A stretch of 64,000 nt of DNA from Streptomyces tubercidicus (GCF_027497495.1 NZ_CP114205.1:4836001-4900000); one strand, 5' to 3'; shown: positions 1-8,021, counted from the stretch's first letter. Notes: a model not told the origin generated them from the letters alone. A program made the numbers and translations.

Positions 1-2
1 GC

Positions 3-419
3 GAGGTCGAAGACGAGCGGCGCACCCTCGTCTACTTCGAGGCCCCGCACCGGCTGGACGACACCCTCGCCGCGATGGCCGAGATCTTCGGCGCCGACCG
101 GCGGGCCGCGGTCTGCCGGGAGCTGACCAAGACCTACGAGGAGGTCAAGCGCGGGCCGCTGGCCGAACTCGTGCCCTGGGCGGCCGAGGGCGTACGCGGC
201 GAGATCACCATCGTCGTCGAGGGCGCCCCGGACAGCGGGCCGCAGGACCTGGACGCCGAGGAGCTGGTCCGCCGGGTGCGGGTCCGCGAGGAGGCCGGGG
301 AGCGCCGCAAGGAAGCGATCGCCGCGGTGGCCGCGGACGCCGGCCTGCCCAAGCGGGAGGTCTTCGACGCGGTGGTGGCGGCGAAGAACGCGGAAAAGGG
401 CCCGGCGAAGGGCGCCTAG
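3..419 (+). CDS. rsmI: 16S rRNA C1402 2'-O-methyltransferase RsmI, C-terminal part (5' end outside window)
   Basis: The gene runs into the window from the left and only the last 138 codons are present. The segment YFEAPHRL, then RELTKTYEE about 35 residues later, is the typical C-terminal half of RsmI, a SAM-dependent tetrapyrrole-methylase-fold enzyme that methylates the 2'-OH of C1402 in 16S rRNA. The reading frame is open from base 3; the first internal ATG (75) is not the start, because the family signature lies before it. The terminal region after VEGAP is Ala/Arg/Glu-rich and ends in KGA, as in actinobacterial homologues. RsmA, another 16S rRNA methyltransferase, lies 3 kb downstream. 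Confidence 0.93.
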   Translation, partial: EVEDERRTLVYFEAPHRLDDTLAAMAEIFGADRRAAVCRELTKTYEEVKRGPLAELVPWAAEGVRGEITIVVEGAPDSGPQDLDAEELVRRVRVREEAGERRKEAIAAVAADAGLPKREVFDAVVAAKNAEKGPAKGA

Positions 420-656
420 CCGGACGCGGCGGAGGGCCCGGCGGGGCGCGCGGCGGAAACCGACTCATCAGAAGGTAAATGACTGGCCTGAAAGGTAAAG
501 CGCAGGCCGGGATGGCGGGGACTTTTCCCTGCCCCCGGCCAAATCTGGGCCAATACGGTCGGCGATCTGCTGCTTTGTGACCGGGAAAGGCGTCCACTGG
601 ACGAGGGACGAACGGTTCCCGAAGACCTTGTCCGGAGGACAAGAGGAGCGCAGCAC

Positions 657-1142
657 ATGAGCGATTTCGCCAGGACCCACGGAGCTTCCACCACGACCAC
701 CGGCGGAGAGCATCCCGATCACCGGCCCGACGCCGCCGCGCACGAGGCGTACTCCTTCGCCTGTATGCGATGCGGCTACGGCTGGGAGCAGGCTTACGAG
801 ATAGTCCACGAGGTCGACGGCAAGGGAGAGCTGCATGTCGTCTACTACGCGGACGGCGAGCGCGTCCGGTCCCCGCTGACCTGCCCCACCTGCGTGAACT
901 GCGGCAGCGACGTGGTCCGCATCATGCGTTCCGGCCAGGTCTCGATGGTCTCCGCCGCGATGGCGAGCATGCACCAGCGCGGGAACGGCGGCGAGAAGAA
1001 GCACGGCGGCGCGAAGAACAAGGAACCCGCGGCCGCGGACCCGGACGGCACCGACGACCGCACCGCCGGGGACAAGGACACCGGACGCCACCACTGGCAC
1101 CTCTCCGACCTGCTGCACCCCTTCCAGCACCACCGCAAGTGA
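657..1142 (+). CDS. Conserved zinc-ribbon-like hypothetical protein
   Basis: A 161-aa protein with no known function. After a Thr/His-rich start, residues 36-39 form CxxC (CMRCGYGW) and residues 76-82 form CPTCVNC, so four to five cysteines could bind a zinc ion around a two-strand unit (residues 45-72). The C-terminal third is charged and low in complexity, rich in Lys, Gly, Asp and His, and ends in a histidine-rich stretch. A purine-rich ribosome site (GAGGAG, near 642-647) precedes the ATG. It sits 33 bp upstream of tatD in the same direction. I recognise it only as a conserved streptomycete protein. Confidence 0.8.
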   Translation: MSDFARTHGASTTTTGGEHPDHRPDAAAHEAYSFACMRCGYGWEQAYEIVHEVDGKGELHVVYYADGERVRSPLTCPTCVNCGSDVVRIMRSGQVSMVSAAMASMHQRGNGGEKKHGGAKNKEPAAADPDGTDDRTAGDKDTGRHHWHLSDLLHPFQHHRK

Positions 1143-1162
1143 GCTCCGTGCCGCGCCCCTCG

Positions 1163-1168
1163 TAGGAT
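1163..1168 (+). promoter_or_regulatory. -10 box for leaderless tatD transcript
   Basis: TAGGAT ends seven bases before the tatD ATG at 1176. This spacing fits a -10 element whose transcript starts at or next to the A of the start codon, a common leaderless arrangement in Streptomyces. There is no Shine-Dalgarno sequence between the box and the ATG, which agrees with this. Confidence 0.55.
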
Positions 1169-1175
1169 CGCGGCC

Positions 1176-2051
1176 ATGGCACCGCAGGACAAGAACACCC
1201 CGCCGCCGCTGCCCGAACCCCTTCGGGTGGCGGTCGCGGATTCGCACACCCACCTGGACATGCAGGACAGCACCGTCGAGGAGGCGCTGGCCAAGGCCGC
1301 CTCGGTCGGGGTGACCACCGTCGTCCAGGTGGGGTGCGACCTGGCCGGTTCGCGCTGGGCCGCCGAGACCGCGGCGGCCCACGACAGCGTGCACGCCACC
1401 GTCGCCCTGCACCCCAACGAGGCACCCCGGATCGTGCTCGGGGACCCCGACGGCTGGTCCCGGCAGGGCGCCCGGGAGCCCGGCGGCGACAGCGCGCTCG
1501 ACGCCGCCCTCGCTGAGATCGACAAGCTGGCCGCCCTCCCGCAGGTCCGCGGCGTAGGCGAAACCGGCCTGGACTACTTCCGCACCGGCCCCGACGGCAT
1601 GGCCGCCCAGGAAGCCTCCTTCCGGGCGCACATCGAGATCGCCAAGCGGCACGGCAAGGCCCTGGTCATCCACGACCGCGAGGCACACGACGACGTGCTG
1701 CGGATCCTGCGCGAGGAGGGCGCCCCCGACCGGGTCGTCTTCCACTGCTACTCCGGCGACGCCGCGATGGCCGAGATCTGCGCCGCGGCCGGCTACTTCA
1801 TGTCCTTCGCCGGCAACGTCACCTTCAAGAACGCCCAGCCACTGCGCGACGCGCTCGCCGTCGCCCCGCCCGAACTGGTCCTCGTCGAGACCGACGCCCC
1901 CTTCCTCACGCCCGCCCCGTACCGCGGACGGGCCAACGCCCCGTACCTCATTCCGGTCACCCTGCGGGCCATGGCCGAGGTCACCGGGATGACGGAGGAC
2001 GCCCTCGCCACCGCCGTCGCGGCGAACACGGCGCGGGCCTTCGGTTACTGA
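1176..2051 (+). CDS. tatD: TatD family metal-dependent hydrolase (3'-5' DNase-like)
   Basis: A 291-aa TIM-barrel metallohydrolase. The family motifs appear in order: SHTHLD (metal histidines 24 and 26), GETGLDYF (metal glutamate), VIHDREAHDD, VFHCYSGD and VETDAPFL (final metal aspartate). TatD enzymes are magnesium-dependent exonucleases, and many bacterial members are annotated only as deoxyribonucleases. Compared with the usual 260 residues, it carries about 15 extra N-terminal Pro-rich residues and a short insert around residues 88-105 (Gly/Arg-rich). The ATG directly follows a TAGGAT box, so translation is probably leaderless. TatD next to Rpf and RsmA is a common order in actinobacteria. 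Confidence 0.9.
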   Translation: MAPQDKNTPPPLPEPLRVAVADSHTHLDMQDSTVEEALAKAASVGVTTVVQVGCDLAGSRWAAETAAAHDSVHATVALHPNEAPRIVLGDPDGWSRQGAREPGGDSALDAALAEIDKLAALPQVRGVGETGLDYFRTGPDGMAAQEASFRAHIEIAKRHGKALVIHDREAHDDVLRILREEGAPDRVVFHCYSGDAAMAEICAAAGYFMSFAGNVTFKNAQPLRDALAVAPPELVLVETDAPFLTPAPYRGRANAPYLIPVTLRAMAEVTGMTEDALATAVAANTARAFGY

Positions 2052-2152
2052 CGGTTCGCGGCCGGCTCCCGGCGGCCGCCGCAGGGCCCGTACGCCCCGC
2101 CCGACGGCCGCCCCCGTTCCCCCGATCTGATCACTTTCCGTATCGGGGCGAG

Positions 2153-2182
2153 TTGGGAGAGTGACGCCGACTCCGCTAGATT
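2153..2182 (+). promoter_or_regulatory. Probable sigma-70-type promoter of the rpf gene
   Basis: TTGGGA (2153-2158) and TAGATT (2177-2182) are separated by 18 bases and lie 25 bases before the Rpf start codon. This is a good match to a vegetative HrdB-type promoter. The 155-bp gap after tatD holds no other gene, and I see no long structured leader of the c-di-AMP riboswitch type that controls some other Streptomyces rpf genes. Confidence 0.5.
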
Positions 2183-2206
2183 CCGGCCGTCAACCGCAGC
2201 CGGGGC

Positions 2207-3379
2207 ATGTGGAGCGCGTTCGTGAGCCATTCGCAGAGCAGCAGCCACCGCGCCGCGCGCGGCCGTCGCAGACGCCGCGCCGAACGCCCCGAGGCGCTGC
2301 GCGGGCTGCTGCCCCGGGCGCTGGTCGTGGCCTTCCTCGCCGGCGGCACCACCGCCTTCATCGCGCACGACAAGGCGGTCCGGCTCACCGTCGACGGCAC
2401 CCCGCGCACCCTGCACACCTTCGCCGCCGACGTCGATGACCTGCTGGCCGACGAGCGGCTCGCCGTCGGCGCCCACGACATCGTCGCGCCCGCCCCCGGC
2501 ACCGCGCTCAACAGCGGCGACGAGGTCGTGGTCCGGCACGGCCGCCCGGTCGTGCTCACCATCGACGGCCGGCGCCGCACGGTATGGACCACCGCGGACA
2601 CCGTCGCCGGCGCCCTGCACCAGATCGGCGTACGGGCCGACGGCGCCTACCTCTCGGCCTCCCGCTCCCGCCGCATCGAGCAGCGCGGCATGGAGCTGGC
2701 GGTCCGTACCGAACGCTCGGTGGCGATCGTCGCCGACGGCCGCGCGCACCGGATCCGCACCAACGCGGCCACCGTCCGCGAGGCCCTCACCGAGGCCGGG
2801 ATCACCCTGGGCGACAAGGACACCACCTCGGTGCCGCCGGACAGCTTCCCGCGCGACGGCCAGACCTTTTCGGTGCTGCGGATCACCGGCTCCAAGCAGG
2901 TCCGCGAGCGGGCCATCCCCTTCCGTACGATCCACCGCGCCGACGCCCGCCTGGCCCGCGGCACCGTCGTGGTCGTCCAGCAGGGCCGCCCCGGCGTCCG
3001 GCGGGTCACCTACCGGGTGCGCGCCGTCAACGGCGTCAAACAGAAAGCGAAGCGGCTGCGCAGCGAGGTCGTGCGCGCCCCGCGCCCGCAGATCGTGCAC
3101 CTCGGCATCCGGGAGCTGCCCACCTCCGTGCGCGGCGCCGACCACCTCGCCTGGCACGCGCTGGCGCAGTGCGAGGCGGGCGGCCGGCCGAACGCCGTCG
3201 ACTCCTCGGGCACCTACGGCGGGCTCTACCAGTTCGATGTCGCCACCTGGCGGGCCCTCGGCGGCCGCGGCCGCCCCCAGGACGCCTCCCCCCAGGAACA
3301 GACCTTCCGGGCCAAGAAGCTCTACATCAGAAGGGGGGCGAGCCCGTGGCCGGTCTGCGGCCGTAAGCTTCACGGGTGA
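2207..3379 (+). CDS. Resuscitation-promoting factor (DUF348 x3 - G5 - Rpf transglycosylase domain)
   Basis: A 390-aa secreted or membrane-anchored cell-wall hydrolase. A basic N-terminus (Arg-rich, residues 14-30) is followed by one hydrophobic segment (about 34-52, a signal anchor or signal peptide). Three DUF348 repeats follow, each with a VDG/IDGRRR-type strand and an AxTV/LxxxG ending. A G5 domain comes next (ERAIPFRT ... RVTYRV ... KRLRSEVV), and then a C-terminal Rpf lysozyme-like domain. Here ALAQCEAGG holds the expected catalytic glutamate and YGGLYQFD the substrate-binding strand. Rpf proteins cleave peptidoglycan during spore germination or resuscitation. The gene ends 22 bp before rsmA, the usual actinobacterial order rpf-rsmA-ispE. 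Confidence 0.9.
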   Translation: MWSAFVSHSQSSSHRAARGRRRRRAERPEALRGLLPRALVVAFLAGGTTAFIAHDKAVRLTVDGTPRTLHTFAADVDDLLADERLAVGAHDIVAPAPGTALNSGDEVVVRHGRPVVLTIDGRRRTVWTTADTVAGALHQIGVRADGAYLSASRSRRIEQRGMELAVRTERSVAIVADGRAHRIRTNAATVREALTEAGITLGDKDTTSVPPDSFPRDGQTFSVLRITGSKQVRERAIPFRTIHRADARLARGTVVVVQQGRPGVRRVTYRVRAVNGVKQKAKRLRSEVVRAPRPQIVHLGIRELPTSVRGADHLAWHALAQCEAGGRPNAVDSSGTYGGLYQFDVATWRALGGRGRPQDASPQEQTFRAKKLYIRRGASPWPVCGRKLHG

Positions 3380-3401
3380 ACGAGCGCAACGAGGCTGTGG
3401 C

Positions 3402-4334
3402 ATGAGCAAGAGCACCACCGACGATCCCGGTCCCCTGCTGGGCGCCGCCGACATCCGCGAGCTGGCCGCCGCGCTGGGCGTCCGCCCCACCAAGCAGCGC
3501 GGCCAGAACTTCGTCATCGACGCCAACACCGTCCGCCGGATCGTCCGGACCGCCGAGGTCCGCCCCGACGACGTGGTGGTCGAGATCGGCCCGGGGCTCG
3601 GCTCACTGACCCTGGGGCTGCTGGAGGCCGCCGACCGGGTCACCGCCGTCGAGATCGACGAGGTGCTCGCCGCCGCGCTGCCGTCCACTGTCGCGGCCCG
3701 GCTGCCCGAGCGCGCCGACCGCTTCGCGCTGGTGCACCGCGACGCCATGCACGTCACCGAGCTGCCCGGCCCCGCGCCCACCGCGCTGGTCGCCAACCTC
3801 CCCTACAACGTCGCGGTGCCCGTACTGCTGCACATGCTCGCGACCTTCCCCACCATCGACCGCACCCTGGTCATGGTCCAGTCCGAGGTCGCCGACCGGC
3901 TCGCCGCCCGCCCCGGCAACAAGGTCTACGGTGTGCCGTCGGTCAAGGCCAACTGGTACGCCGAGGTCAAACGGGCCGGCGCCATCGGCCGCAACGTCTT
4001 CTGGCCCGCCCCCAACGTCGACTCCGGCCTGGTCTCCCTCGTACGCCGCGACAAGCCCATCGAAACCTCGGCCAGCCGCGACGAGGTCTTCGCCGTCGTC
4101 GACGCCGCCTTCGCCCAGCGCCGTAAAACCCTGCGCGCCGCGCTCTCGGGCTGGGCCGGCTCGGCCGCCGCGGCAGAGGCCGCCCTGGTCGCCGCGGGCG
4201 TCTCCCCGCAGGCCCGCGGGGAGGCACTGACCGTGGAGGAGTTCGCGAGGATCGCCGAACACAAGGGACCGGGCGGGACGCCCGGCATCCGCCAGTCCGG
4301 GGGAGCACACGCATCAGGGGGAGAGCAGGCATGA
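3402..4334 (+). CDS. rsmA: 16S rRNA (adenine1518/1519-N6)-dimethyltransferase
   Basis: A 310-aa Rossmann-fold methyltransferase that dimethylates two adjacent adenines near the 3' end of 16S rRNA. I see RPTKQRGQNFVID at the N-terminus, the SAM loop EIGPGLGSLT, EIDEVL for the ribose-binding acid, and the catalytic NLPYNVAVP, followed by the C-terminal helical subdomain (AFAQRRKTLRAAL). The ATG at 3402 is chosen because the family start lies here. The frame stays open far upstream, but that part overlaps the Rpf gene out of frame. The C-terminus has about 20 extra Gly/Ser-rich residues. The stop overlaps the ispE start by four bases (ATGA). Confidence 0.95.
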   Translation: MSKSTTDDPGPLLGAADIRELAAALGVRPTKQRGQNFVIDANTVRRIVRTAEVRPDDVVVEIGPGLGSLTLGLLEAADRVTAVEIDEVLAAALPSTVAARLPERADRFALVHRDAMHVTELPGPAPTALVANLPYNVAVPVLLHMLATFPTIDRTLVMVQSEVADRLAARPGNKVYGVPSVKANWYAEVKRAGAIGRNVFWPAPNVDSGLVSLVRRDKPIETSASRDEVFAVVDAAFAQRRKTLRAALSGWAGSAAAAEAALVAAGVSPQARGEALTVEEFARIAEHKGPGGTPGIRQSGGAHASGGEQA

Positions 4335-5275
4335 CCGACAACACCGCCAAGACCACTCAGCAGACCACCGCCGCGACCGCCGCCCCGGTCACCGTCCGGG
4401 TACCGGCCAAGGTCAACGTCCAGCTGGCGGTGGGCGCCGCCCGCCCGGACGGCTTCCACGACCTGGCGAACGTCTTCCTCGCCGTCGGCCTCTACGACGA
4501 GGTCACCGCGACCCCCGCCGACACCCTCCGGATCACCGCCGAGGGCCACGACGTCGACCAGATCCCCCTGGACCGCACGAACCTCGCGGCCCGCGCCGCC
4601 GAACTCCTCGCCGCCCGCCACGGCATCGAGCCGAACGTCCACCTCCACATCACCAAGGACATCCCTGTCGCGGGCGGTATGGCGGGCGGCAGCGCGGATG
4701 CCGCCGGCGCCCTGCTGGCCTGCGACGCCCTGTGGTCCACCGGTGCCTCGCGGGATGAACTCCTCTCCCTCTGCGCCGAGTTGGGCAGCGACGTACCGTT
4801 CAGCCTGGTCGGTGGCGCGGCGCTGGGGCGGGGGCGAGGCGAACTGCTGACGCCGCTGGCCGTCGGCGGAGCCTTCCACTGGGTCTTCGCCGTCGCCGAC
4901 GGCGGCCTGTCCACCCCCGCCGTCTACGGCGAGTTCGACCGCCTGACGGCGGGGACGGACGTCCCGGAGCCGGAGGCCGCCCCGGAGCTGCTGGCCGCCC
5001 TGGAGTCCGGCGACGCCACCGCGCTTGCCTCAGCTCTGTCCAACGACCTCCAGGCGGCGGCGCTGTCCCTGCGGCCGTCGCTGACCGCGACGTTGGAGGC
5101 GGGCACTGCGGCCGGCGCCCTGGCCGCGCTGGTCTCCGGCTCGGGGCCGACCACCGCGTTCCTGGTCAAGGACGCGGAGGTGGCGGAGGAAGTGGCCGCG
5201 GCGCTGCTGGCGTCGGGGACCTGCCGTCAGGTACGGGTGGCGGATTCTCCGGCGGTGGGGGCGCGGGTTCTGTAG
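4331..5275 (+). CDS. ispE: 4-diphosphocytidyl-2-C-methyl-D-erythritol kinase
   Basis: A 314-aa GHMP-family kinase that phosphorylates CDP-methylerythritol in the non-mevalonate isoprenoid pathway. The KVNVQLAVG start, the ATP-binding loop PVAGGMAGGSADAAGAL and the C-terminal GSGPTTAF motif are all in place. The first 15 residues are a Thr/Ala-rich extension. It is translationally coupled to rsmA by a four-base overlap, and a strong bidirectional hairpin follows 66 bp after the stop. From memory of Streptomyces gene order, the next gene is usually the ABC-F ATPase, which here sits almost 6 kb away. Confidence 0.95.
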   Translation: MTDNTAKTTQQTTAATAAPVTVRVPAKVNVQLAVGAARPDGFHDLANVFLAVGLYDEVTATPADTLRITAEGHDVDQIPLDRTNLAARAAELLAARHGIEPNVHLHITKDIPVAGGMAGGSADAAGALLACDALWSTGASRDELLSLCAELGSDVPFSLVGGAALGRGRGELLTPLAVGGAFHWVFAVADGGLSTPAVYGEFDRLTAGTDVPEPEAAPELLAALESGDATALASALSNDLQAAALSLRPSLTATLEAGTAAGALAALVSGSGPTTAFLVKDAEVAEEVAAALLASGTCRQVRVADSPAVGARVL

Positions 5276-5341
5276 GGCGATGGTCCTCTAAGGGGCGGGG
5301 GAACAGATCCCGTAGGGGGTACGAGCGCCCCCTGCGGGGCC

Positions 5342-5391
5342 ACAACGCGGCGGGGCCGGGCGGGTATTCCCGCGCGACCCCGCCGCGTTGT
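5342..5391. terminator. Bidirectional hairpin terminator after ispE
   Basis: A perfect 14-bp inverted repeat, ACAACGCGGCGGGG at 5342-5355 and its complement at 5378-5391, with a smaller CGGG/CCCG hairpin inside the loop. It lies between convergent genes, ispE ending at 5275 and a leftward gene ending at 5477, so it probably stops transcripts from both sides. Confidence 0.8.
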
Positions 5392-5476
5392 ATTGGCTGG
5401 GAAGTTCAAGCGCCCGGCAGGGCAGTTGGCCTCTGACCAGTGATCTTGACCGTTTGTCAGGCGACTTTGACCGTTC

Positions 5477-5683
5477 CTAGTCACCACCGCTGGTGGTCCG
5501 CGTCACGCTCCGGCGCTGGCGCCGGCGCCGGCGCTTCTCGGAGCGACGCACCAGCTCGCTCGCGGCGAGCGTCACGGTCGCCACGCCGCGGACCCAACGG
5601 GGTCCGCCGCGCTCCGCCCACACCACACATGCACACCCGCCGACGGCGAGCACCAAGACGCCGAGCAGTACCAGATTAATCAT
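5477..5683 (-). CDS. Small hypothetical membrane protein
   Basis: A 68-aa protein with a hydrophobic segment at residues 2-24 containing VGGCACVVW, followed by WAERGGPRWVR and a very basic tail (EKRRRRRQRR). It may be a single-pass protein with a cytoplasmic basic end. I chose ATG 5683 because AGGGG lies eight bases upstream; a GTG at 5692 adds three residues. It lies downstream of two DUF397 genes on the same strand, with the ispE terminator beyond its stop. Codon use has high third-position GC, but the function is unknown and the gene could be spurious. Confidence 0.5.
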   Translation of the reverse strand: MINLVLLGVLVLAVGGCACVVWAERGGPRWVRGVATVTLAASELVRRSEKRRRRRQRRSVTRTTSGGD

Positions 5684-5795
5684 GTTCTTCACCCCTGCGT
5701 TCAGTCGTACGGCCCTGGTGATCGTTTCAGACCAGGAAGGACCCCAACGGGATGTCCGACCGAAACGACATCTGGCCCACTGCCTCTCCCTCGTG

Positions 5796-6008
5796 TCAGA
5801 GGACAGCAGTGCCTTTGACGGCGGTGACGAAGGACGACCAGGCAGCGGTCGGGAAGATGATCGCCGGGCCCCCGGGGGCTTTGGAGTCGCGGACGGGGAT
5901 GATGCCGGGGAGGTTGTCGGCGACCTCGACGCAGTCGCCGCCTGAGCCGTTGGTGTAGCTGCTCTTGCGCCAGGTGGCCGTGCTCAAGTCAGCGTGGCTG
6001 TTTGTCAT
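5796..6008 (-). CDS. DUF397 domain protein (copy 2)
   Basis: A 70-aa DUF397 protein: ATWRKSSYTNGSGGDCVEVA followed by VPVRDSK-like IIPVRDSK and the W-x-x-F end (AAWSSFV). Family members are small partners encoded beside HTH-DUF5753 regulators in streptomycetes and are thought to act with them, as in the BldB/AbaA-like systems. The ATG has GGGGAAGG as a ribosome site. It is a close tandem paralogue of the gene at 6133-6351: the central 60 or so bases are nearly identical, while the ends and flanks differ. A terminator-like hairpin separates the two. Confidence 0.88.
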   Translation of the reverse strand: MTNSHADLSTATWRKSSYTNGSGGDCVEVADNLPGIIPVRDSKAPGGPAIIFPTAAWSSFVTAVKGTAVL

Positions 6009-6098
6009 TTCGGCCTTCCCCTGTTGTTCCCGGATCTCCGGAAGGGAAGCGCGCCCGCCTTGCGGGCCACAACGCGGCGGGGCGGGGAGCCCGTCCCC

Positions 6099-6124
6099 GG
6101 GCGCCCGGAACCTGCCGGGCGCCC
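6099..6124. terminator. Hairpin between the two DUF397 genes
   Basis: A perfect 10-bp inverted repeat, GGGCGCCCGG at 6099-6108 and its complement at 6115-6124, with a six-base loop. It starts nine bases past the stop codon of the first DUF397 gene on the minus strand, so it probably ends or attenuates the HTH-DUF397 transcript before the second copy. Confidence 0.6.
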
Positions 6125-6132
6125 AGGAGGAC

Positions 6133-6351
6133 TCAGGCGCCTGGCAGATCCGTTTCCTTTACGGAGGAGACGAACGACGACCAGGCGGCGGCCCGGAAGA
6201 TGATCGCCGGGCCCTGGGGGTCTTTGGAGTCGCGGACGGGGATGATGCCGGGGAGGTTGTCGGCGACCTCGACGCAGTAGCCCCCGTCCCCGTTGCTGCG
6301 GCTACTTTTGAGCCAATGGGCCTTGCTCAAGTCCACGTGAGTGCTTGCCAT
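6133..6351 (-). CDS. DUF397 domain protein (copy 1)
   Basis: A 72-aa DUF397 protein with AHWLKSSRSNGDGGYCVEVA, the IIPVRDSKDP strand and the AAWSSFV end. Its start lies inside the end of the HTH regulator gene (50-base overlap in another frame), so the two are almost surely made from one mRNA. DUF397 proteins pair with DUF5753-type regulators. The near-identity to the next gene downstream points to a recent tandem duplication. Confidence 0.9.
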   Translation of the reverse strand: MASTHVDLSKAHWLKSSRSNGDGGYCVEVADNLPGIIPVRDSKDPQGPAIIFRAAAWSSFVSSVKETDLPGA

Positions 6352-7183
6352 TCCGGTAGTCCTCTGCTGCTTTCTCGATCGCTTTCAGAGACACATCAGG
6401 TGGCAGAGCGGCGGCCCTGAGTCGATCATAGGCCTTTGCATACTTCCTGATGCAGCTCGGATCATCGGTGAGCTGACCGCTGTACATGCCCTCTGTGTAC
6501 ATGAGAGGCGGGGCATCGGAGAAGGTCAGGAGCCTGGTCGTGCCCATCGTGAACGGGTGGCCTGCGACATTCCACGGAAGAATCTGTGGAATGAATCGGC
6601 GGCGTTGTGCAACTTCGACGACGTGGGCGAGCTGTTCGGCCATACCGTCTGGATCGAGTACCGGGCGCAGCAGAACCAACTCGCTCATGACAACCCAGGT
6701 CTCAGGGCTCTTGGCATCCTCGAAGAGCCACGCTCGCTCCCGCCGCGCGGAAACCTTCGTCGATACCTCTTCCTCGGGCTCGGTCGGGTGCGTTGCGTGG
6801 ACGACGGCTCGGATGTACGGCTCCAGTTGCAGCGGGCCGGGGAGCAGATCGGGCATCCATTCCTCGACGTCCCGGGCTCGTTCCTCCAACTCAACGACAT
6901 CGGCATAGTAGTCCGCGTGCCCTCTGGTCTTCGCCTTCCGCACGTCCTCGCAGCAGCGGGCGAAGAAGCCGTCCGTCTTCAGAACCCTGTCCACGTGTTC
7001 GGCCAGGTCCTGGGGCATCCGGCGCTGACCACGCTCGATCTCGCTGAGGTGGCTCAGTCCGTAGAAGCTTCCCTTCGTCAACTGCTCAAGCGTGAGCCCT
7101 GCCGCCTCTCTCTTCCAGCGCAGCTCCTTGCCGTAGAAGGTGGGGACTCCCGCCGATCCGTCAATTTCCTTGCGTCGTGCCAC
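6302..7183 (-). CDS. HTH (XRE) regulator with DUF5753 domain
   Basis: A 293-aa regulator. Residues 17-72 form an XRE helix-turn-helix (LRWKREAAGLTLEQL ... GLSHLSEIERGQR), and residues about 105-270 form a DUF5753 domain (YIRAVVHATHP, EERARDVEEWMPDLLPGPLQ, FTMGTTRLLTFSDAPPLMYTE). Such proteins bind DNA and partner with DUF397 proteins, which here overlap its 3' end. The start is GTG at 7183. Codon use has somewhat lower GC than its neighbours, which agrees with an accessory origin. Target genes are unknown; the divergent small genes at 7368-7939 are candidates. Confidence 0.92.
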   Translation of the reverse strand: MARRKEIDGSAGVPTFYGKELRWKREAAGLTLEQLTKGSFYGLSHLSEIERGQRRMPQDLAEHVDRVLKTDGFFARCCEDVRKAKTRGHADYYADVVELEERARDVEEWMPDLLPGPLQLEPYIRAVVHATHPTEPEEEVSTKVSARRERAWLFEDAKSPETWVVMSELVLLRPVLDPDGMAEQLAHVVEVAQRRRFIPQILPWNVAGHPFTMGTTRLLTFSDAPPLMYTEGMYSGQLTDDPSCIRKYAKAYDRLRAAALPPDVSLKAIEKAAEDYRNGKHSRGLEQGPLAQK

Positions 7184-7367
7184 GGTTCACCGCCGTACGT
7201 GTAGCCGAGTCAGAGCGGTTGTGGGCGATCCCCGGCGGTCCTCACTGTTCCACCCGTCATACGCGCATTCCCCGGACCGCGACCGGGAGCCCAAACACTT
7301 TCACGCTACGCCGCGTCACATCACTCTGTAAGCAGTTCGTTGCGATGCGTACAGAAAGGTGGGGTCC

Positions 7368-7583
7368 ATGCCCCTCGACCGTTCCCTCCCCGACGACGTG
7401 CACCAGAGCGCCGAAGAGCTGCGCAGTGCGCTGAAGGACCACGGCATCACGCTGCCGTCGCTCGGCGTCGAGCTGCCCGGCTTCGCGAGCGTCTACGGCG
7501 CCTCGCTTGTCGCCCTCGGTAACTGCAATGCGGCCACCGCCCGCCGCCTCGCCGAGGTTCTCCGCAAGGCGGCCGACCGTTGA
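7368..7583 (+). CDS. Small conserved hypothetical protein
   Basis: A 71-aa soluble protein with SAEELRSALKDHGITLPSLG and a C-terminal helix with LGNCNAATARRLAEVLRKA. I recognise the LPSLG / LGxCN / TAxRLA pattern from small streptomycete proteins found near HTH regulators, but no function is known. ATG 7368 is preferred over GTG 7359 because GAAAGG lies nine bases before it. It is divergent from the HTH regulator and its TGA overlaps the TTG start of the next gene. Confidence 0.65.
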   Translation: MPLDRSLPDDVHQSAEELRSALKDHGITLPSLGVELPGFASVYGASLVALGNCNAATARRLAEVLRKAADR

Positions 7584-7939
7584 ACGGTGGGCCAGGGCTC
7601 GTCCGCACCGTCCTTGGAAGGCTGCTGAGTTGCTTACTTCCGGGGCGGGGCGGCCATCGGGCGGTCGGCAGTGCGGTCAGTAGTACCGGTGCTCCTCCGC
7701 CCACGGCCTGTTTGCCGGACGGGACGCTGGTGCGGCGTCGCCTCGTACGCGTCCGCCGAGTGCCGCCCGAACTACTGCCGTTGTGCGGCGAGGACGGCCG
7801 CCTCGTCCGGCCGTACATGCGCGTCCGACCGTCGGAGCAGGCGCGGCCCGCCGCAGACCAGGCGGCTCGGCGCCGGGAGCTGGAGGAGGCCGTACGGAGG
7901 CTCAACACCTGGTCGTCCGGTGGGGGAGGCCGCCGCTGA
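7580..7939 (+). CDS. Hypothetical basic protein
   Basis: A 119-aa Arg/Pro-rich protein starting at TTG 7580, overlapping the preceding stop. The C-terminal half has the pattern LCGEDGRLVRPYMRVRPSEQ followed by a charged helix, which I recall in short streptomycete proteins of unknown role encoded upstream of PCMT-like methyltransferases. The first 60 residues look low in complexity. A strong hairpin 12 bases past the stop suggests the transcription unit 7368-7939 ends here. Confidence 0.5.
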   Translation: MNGGPGLVRTVLGRLLSCLLPGRGGHRAVGSAVSSTGAPPPTACLPDGTLVRRRLVRVRRVPPELLPLCGEDGRLVRPYMRVRPSEQARPAADQAARRRELEEAVRRLNTWSSGGGGRR

Positions 7940-7950
7940 CCGACACGGAT

Positions 7951-7973
7951 CCCGTCCCCGTAACAGGGACGGG
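7951..7973 (+). terminator. Hairpin terminator after 7580-7939
   Basis: An 8-bp perfect stem (CCCGTCCC at 7951-7958, GGGACGGG at 7966-7973) with a seven-base loop, just past the stop of the second small gene and before the promoter region of the methyltransferase. Confidence 0.6.
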
Positions 7974-8021
7974 CGCGCACCGGCTGTCTGCTGTGCTCGT
8001 TTCCCTTACGGGCGCGGGCAG

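Noticed and set aside
2052..2206. c-di-AMP (ydaO-type) riboswitch upstream of the rpf gene
   Set aside because: The 155-bp gap contains an ordinary promoter close to the start and too little leader for this riboswitch class; no matching conserved segments are seen.
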